Assembly (NCBI GenBank): GCA_045540815.1
Contig: JAZQHY010000023.1
Coordinates: 1-16,642, forward strand
From: JAZQHR01 sp045540815
Lineage (GTDB): Bacteria > Bacillota > Clostridia > UMGS1810
Length of the DNA: 16,642 nucleotides
Reading direction: 5' to 3'
Position numbers and translations under genes: made by a program. Below, one piece after another: positions 15,143-16,642 of this stretch; position 1 is the first letter of the stretch; each line of letters starts with the position of its first letter. Under the pieces are notes generated by a model. The model saw only the letters and a program-made list of their open reading frames with translations. It did no database searches and had not been told where the DNA came from.

Positions 15143-16642
15143 TTGACTCTCCCCCTTTCGCACCTGTCTGCGAAGAATATACCTCACGGTATATCTCACT
15201 GTTTTGAAGAAGTTCACTATGAGTACCGCTACTTTCTATCATACCATTATTCATAACGATTATCATATCTGCATCCTGAACAGATGATATTCTCTGTGCG
15301 ATTATTATTTTAGTGGTTTCAGGAATATATGTCTTAAATCCCGCACGTATAAGTGCGTCGGTTTTTGTGTCAACGGCACTTGTTGAGTCGTCAAGAATAA
15401 GAATTTTAGGCTTTCTAAGTAGTGCTCTTGCTATACAAAGTCTTTGCTTTTGACCGCCTGAAACGTTAGTTCCACCCTGCTCAATTTTTGTGTTGTAACC
15501 GTCAGGGAACGAACTTACAAATTCGTCTGCCTGCGCGAGCCTACACGCCTCGATAAGTTCTTCATCGGTTGCGTGTTCGTTACCCCACCTTAAATTCTCA
15601 GCAATAGTTCCCGAGAAAAGAAGATTTTTTTGAAGCACCATTGCAACGGAAGACCTAAGAGTATCCATATCATAATCTCTTACATCTACTCCGCCCACCT
15701 TCACAGTGCCTTCTGTAGCATCGTAAAGTCTTGCTATAAGCTGAACAAGTGTTGATTTACTTGAGCCTGTTCCTCCTATTATACCAACTGTCATACCTGA
15801 TTTTATGTGAAGGTCAATGTCCGAAAGCGCATATCTCTTTGCTTTTTTTGAATACTTAAAGCTTACATTTTCAAAATCAACACTGCCATCTTCCACCTTC
15901 ATAACAGGATTTTCACTTTCCTTAAGCGAAGGAACCTCGTTTAGAACCTCACCTATACGCTTTATAGACTCCGCCGACATAGTAAGCATTACATATATCA
16001 TAGAAAGCATCATAAGCGACATAAGTATCTGCATACCATAAGTAAGCATAGCGGAAATCTGTCCCACGTCGATAAGTGCACCTTTATATGTGATAACCAT
16101 TTTTGAGCCTACCAAAAGCACAAACACCATATTAAAATACACACAGAACTGCATAATAGGTGCGTTTAGCGCAACCATTCTTTCAGCCTTTGTAAAATCG
16201 GCGCATATATCCTCAGACGCCTTTCCAAATTTTTCTTTTTCATAGTCCTCTCTCGAAAAACCTTTTACCACGCGCATAGCACGTACGTTTTCTTCGATAG
16301 ATTCATTTAACTTGTCATACTTTTTAAACACACGTCTGAAAGCGGGCATTGCCTTACGTGCAACCGCCAAAAGTCCGAAAAGCAGCACAGGTACTACAAC
16401 CACAAAGGTAGTAGCTAAGCTACCGCCCATTCTGTAGGCCATAATTATTGAAAAAACAAACATCATAGGGCTACGTATAGCTGTGCGGATAATCATCATA
16501 TAAGACATCTGCACATTGGTAATATCGGTTGTAAGTCGGGTAACTAACGATGTAGACGAAAATTTATCTATATTAGCAAAGGAATACCCCTGAATTTTCG
16601 AAAACATATCGTGTCGCAGATTTTTTGCAAATCCGGCAGATG
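15135..16642 (-). CDS. ABC exporter half-transporter, degenerate-site subunit (5' end cut by window edge)
   Basis: Partner half of the heterodimeric exporter. About 501 codons are visible and the frame is open to the right edge; the visible part begins in the cytosolic loop after the second membrane helix (KNLRHDMFSKIQ). Roughly 80-90 N-terminal residues are missing by comparison with usual half-transporters. Numbering from the Met at 16607: Walker A GGTGSSKS (278-285), signature VSGGQ (382-386), Walker B LILDD with Asp407 where Glu is usual, and AQR with Gln437 where the H-loop His is usual. These two changes mark the degenerate ATP site seen in BmrC/TM287-type subunits. The stop overlaps the next gene's start by 8 bases. 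The promoter is outside the window. Confidence 0.93.
   Translation of the reverse strand, partial: SAGFAKNLRHDMFSKIQGYSFANIDKFSSTSLVTRLTTDITNVQMSYMMIIRTAIRSPMMFVFSIIMAYRMGGSLATTFVVVVPVLLFGLLAVARKAMPAFRRVFKKYDKLNESIEENVRAMRVVKGFSREDYEKEKFGKASEDICADFTKAERMVALNAPIMQFCVYFNMVFVLLVGSKMVITYKGALIDVGQISAMLTYGMQILMSLMMLSMIYVMLTMSAESIKRIGEVLNEVPSLKESENPVMKVEDGSVDFENVSFKYSKKAKRYALSDIDLHIKSGMTVGIIGGTGSSKSTLVQLIARLYDATEGTVKVGGVDVRDYDMDTLRSSVAMVLQKNLLFSGTIAENLRWGNEHATDEELIEACRLAQADEFVSSFPDGYNTKIEQGGTNVSGGQKQRLCIARALLRKPKILILDDSTSAVDTKTDALIRAGFKTYIPETTKIIIAQRISSVQDADMIIVMNNGMIESSGTHSELLQNSEIYREVYSSQTGAKGGESNE
15147..15158 (-). promoter_or_regulatory. Ribosome binding site deciding the second ABC gene start
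   Basis: AAAGGGGGAGAG on the minus strand ends 4 bases before the ATG at 15142, with its GGGAG part 6 bases away. The in-frame ATG at 15217 lies deep inside the upstream gene. Confidence 0.7.

Noticed and set aside
15143..15217. 25-residue N-terminal extension of the second ABC gene
   Set aside because: It overlaps the end of the upstream ABC gene and reads as arginine-rich shadow sequence; the ATG at 15142 has a good ribosome site.
1..16642. Mobile elements, CRISPR arrays, tRNA or rRNA genes
   Set aside because: No repeat-spacer pattern, transposase-like product, terminal repeat pair or structural RNA signature was seen on either strand.

Overview
The window looks like a chromosomal segment of an anaerobic, Gram-positive Clostridia-type bacterium (Firmicutes). 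This rests on the class 1B dihydroorotate dehydrogenase with its PyrK iron-sulfur/flavin partner, a PyrR-type attenuator, a separate aspartate carbamoyltransferase regulatory chain, an aldo/keto reductase carrying two [4Fe-4S] motifs, strong AGGAGG ribosome sites and AT-leaning wobble positions. I cannot name the genus.

Layout, left to right. Positions 1-8411 hold a de novo pyrimidine operon read on the minus strand in the order pyrC, carB, pyrK, pyrD, pyrF, pyrE, pyrB, pyrI. The last gene runs off the left edge after 21 codons. Gene junctions are very tight: stop-start overlaps in pyrK/pyrD and pyrB/pyrI, direct abutment in pyrD/pyrF, and short gaps elsewhere. The operon encodes every step to UMP except the glutaminase subunit of carbamoyl phosphate synthetase (carA), which is not in the window. 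Its 201-base leader (8412-8612) holds a consensus promoter and a three-structure attenuator: a stem-loop with the PyrR hexaloop, a long antiterminator and a terminator.

Positions 8613-11842 hold a three-gene minus-strand operon: a P1B-type Zn/Cd/Pb efflux ATPase (cadA-like), a CadC-like metal sensor of the ArsR/SmtB family, and a patatin-like phospholipase. Its promoter has perfect -35 and -10 hexamers. A 26-bp inverted repeat at the predicted transcription start fits autoregulation by the CadC-like protein. I see no convincing terminator between the phospholipase gene and the pyr promoter, so metal-induced transcripts may enter the pyr attenuator.

Positions 12042-13157 hold a plus-strand aldo/keto reductase with a C-terminal ferredoxin-like tail. 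It is read divergently from the metal operon and has its own promoter. A bidirectional terminator (13183-13212) separates it from two convergent minus-strand ABC exporter genes (13211-16642). These two form a heterodimeric exporter with one canonical and one degenerate ATP site; the first gene is cut by the right edge.

No tRNA, rRNA, CRISPR array, insertion sequence or prophage gene was seen. No gene-free stretch exceeds 300 bases; the two largest, 8412-8612 and 11843-12041, are regulatory and are described below. Most of the window is ordinary housekeeping. The most interesting parts are the pyr attenuator, the missing carA, and the phospholipase embedded in the metal-efflux operon.
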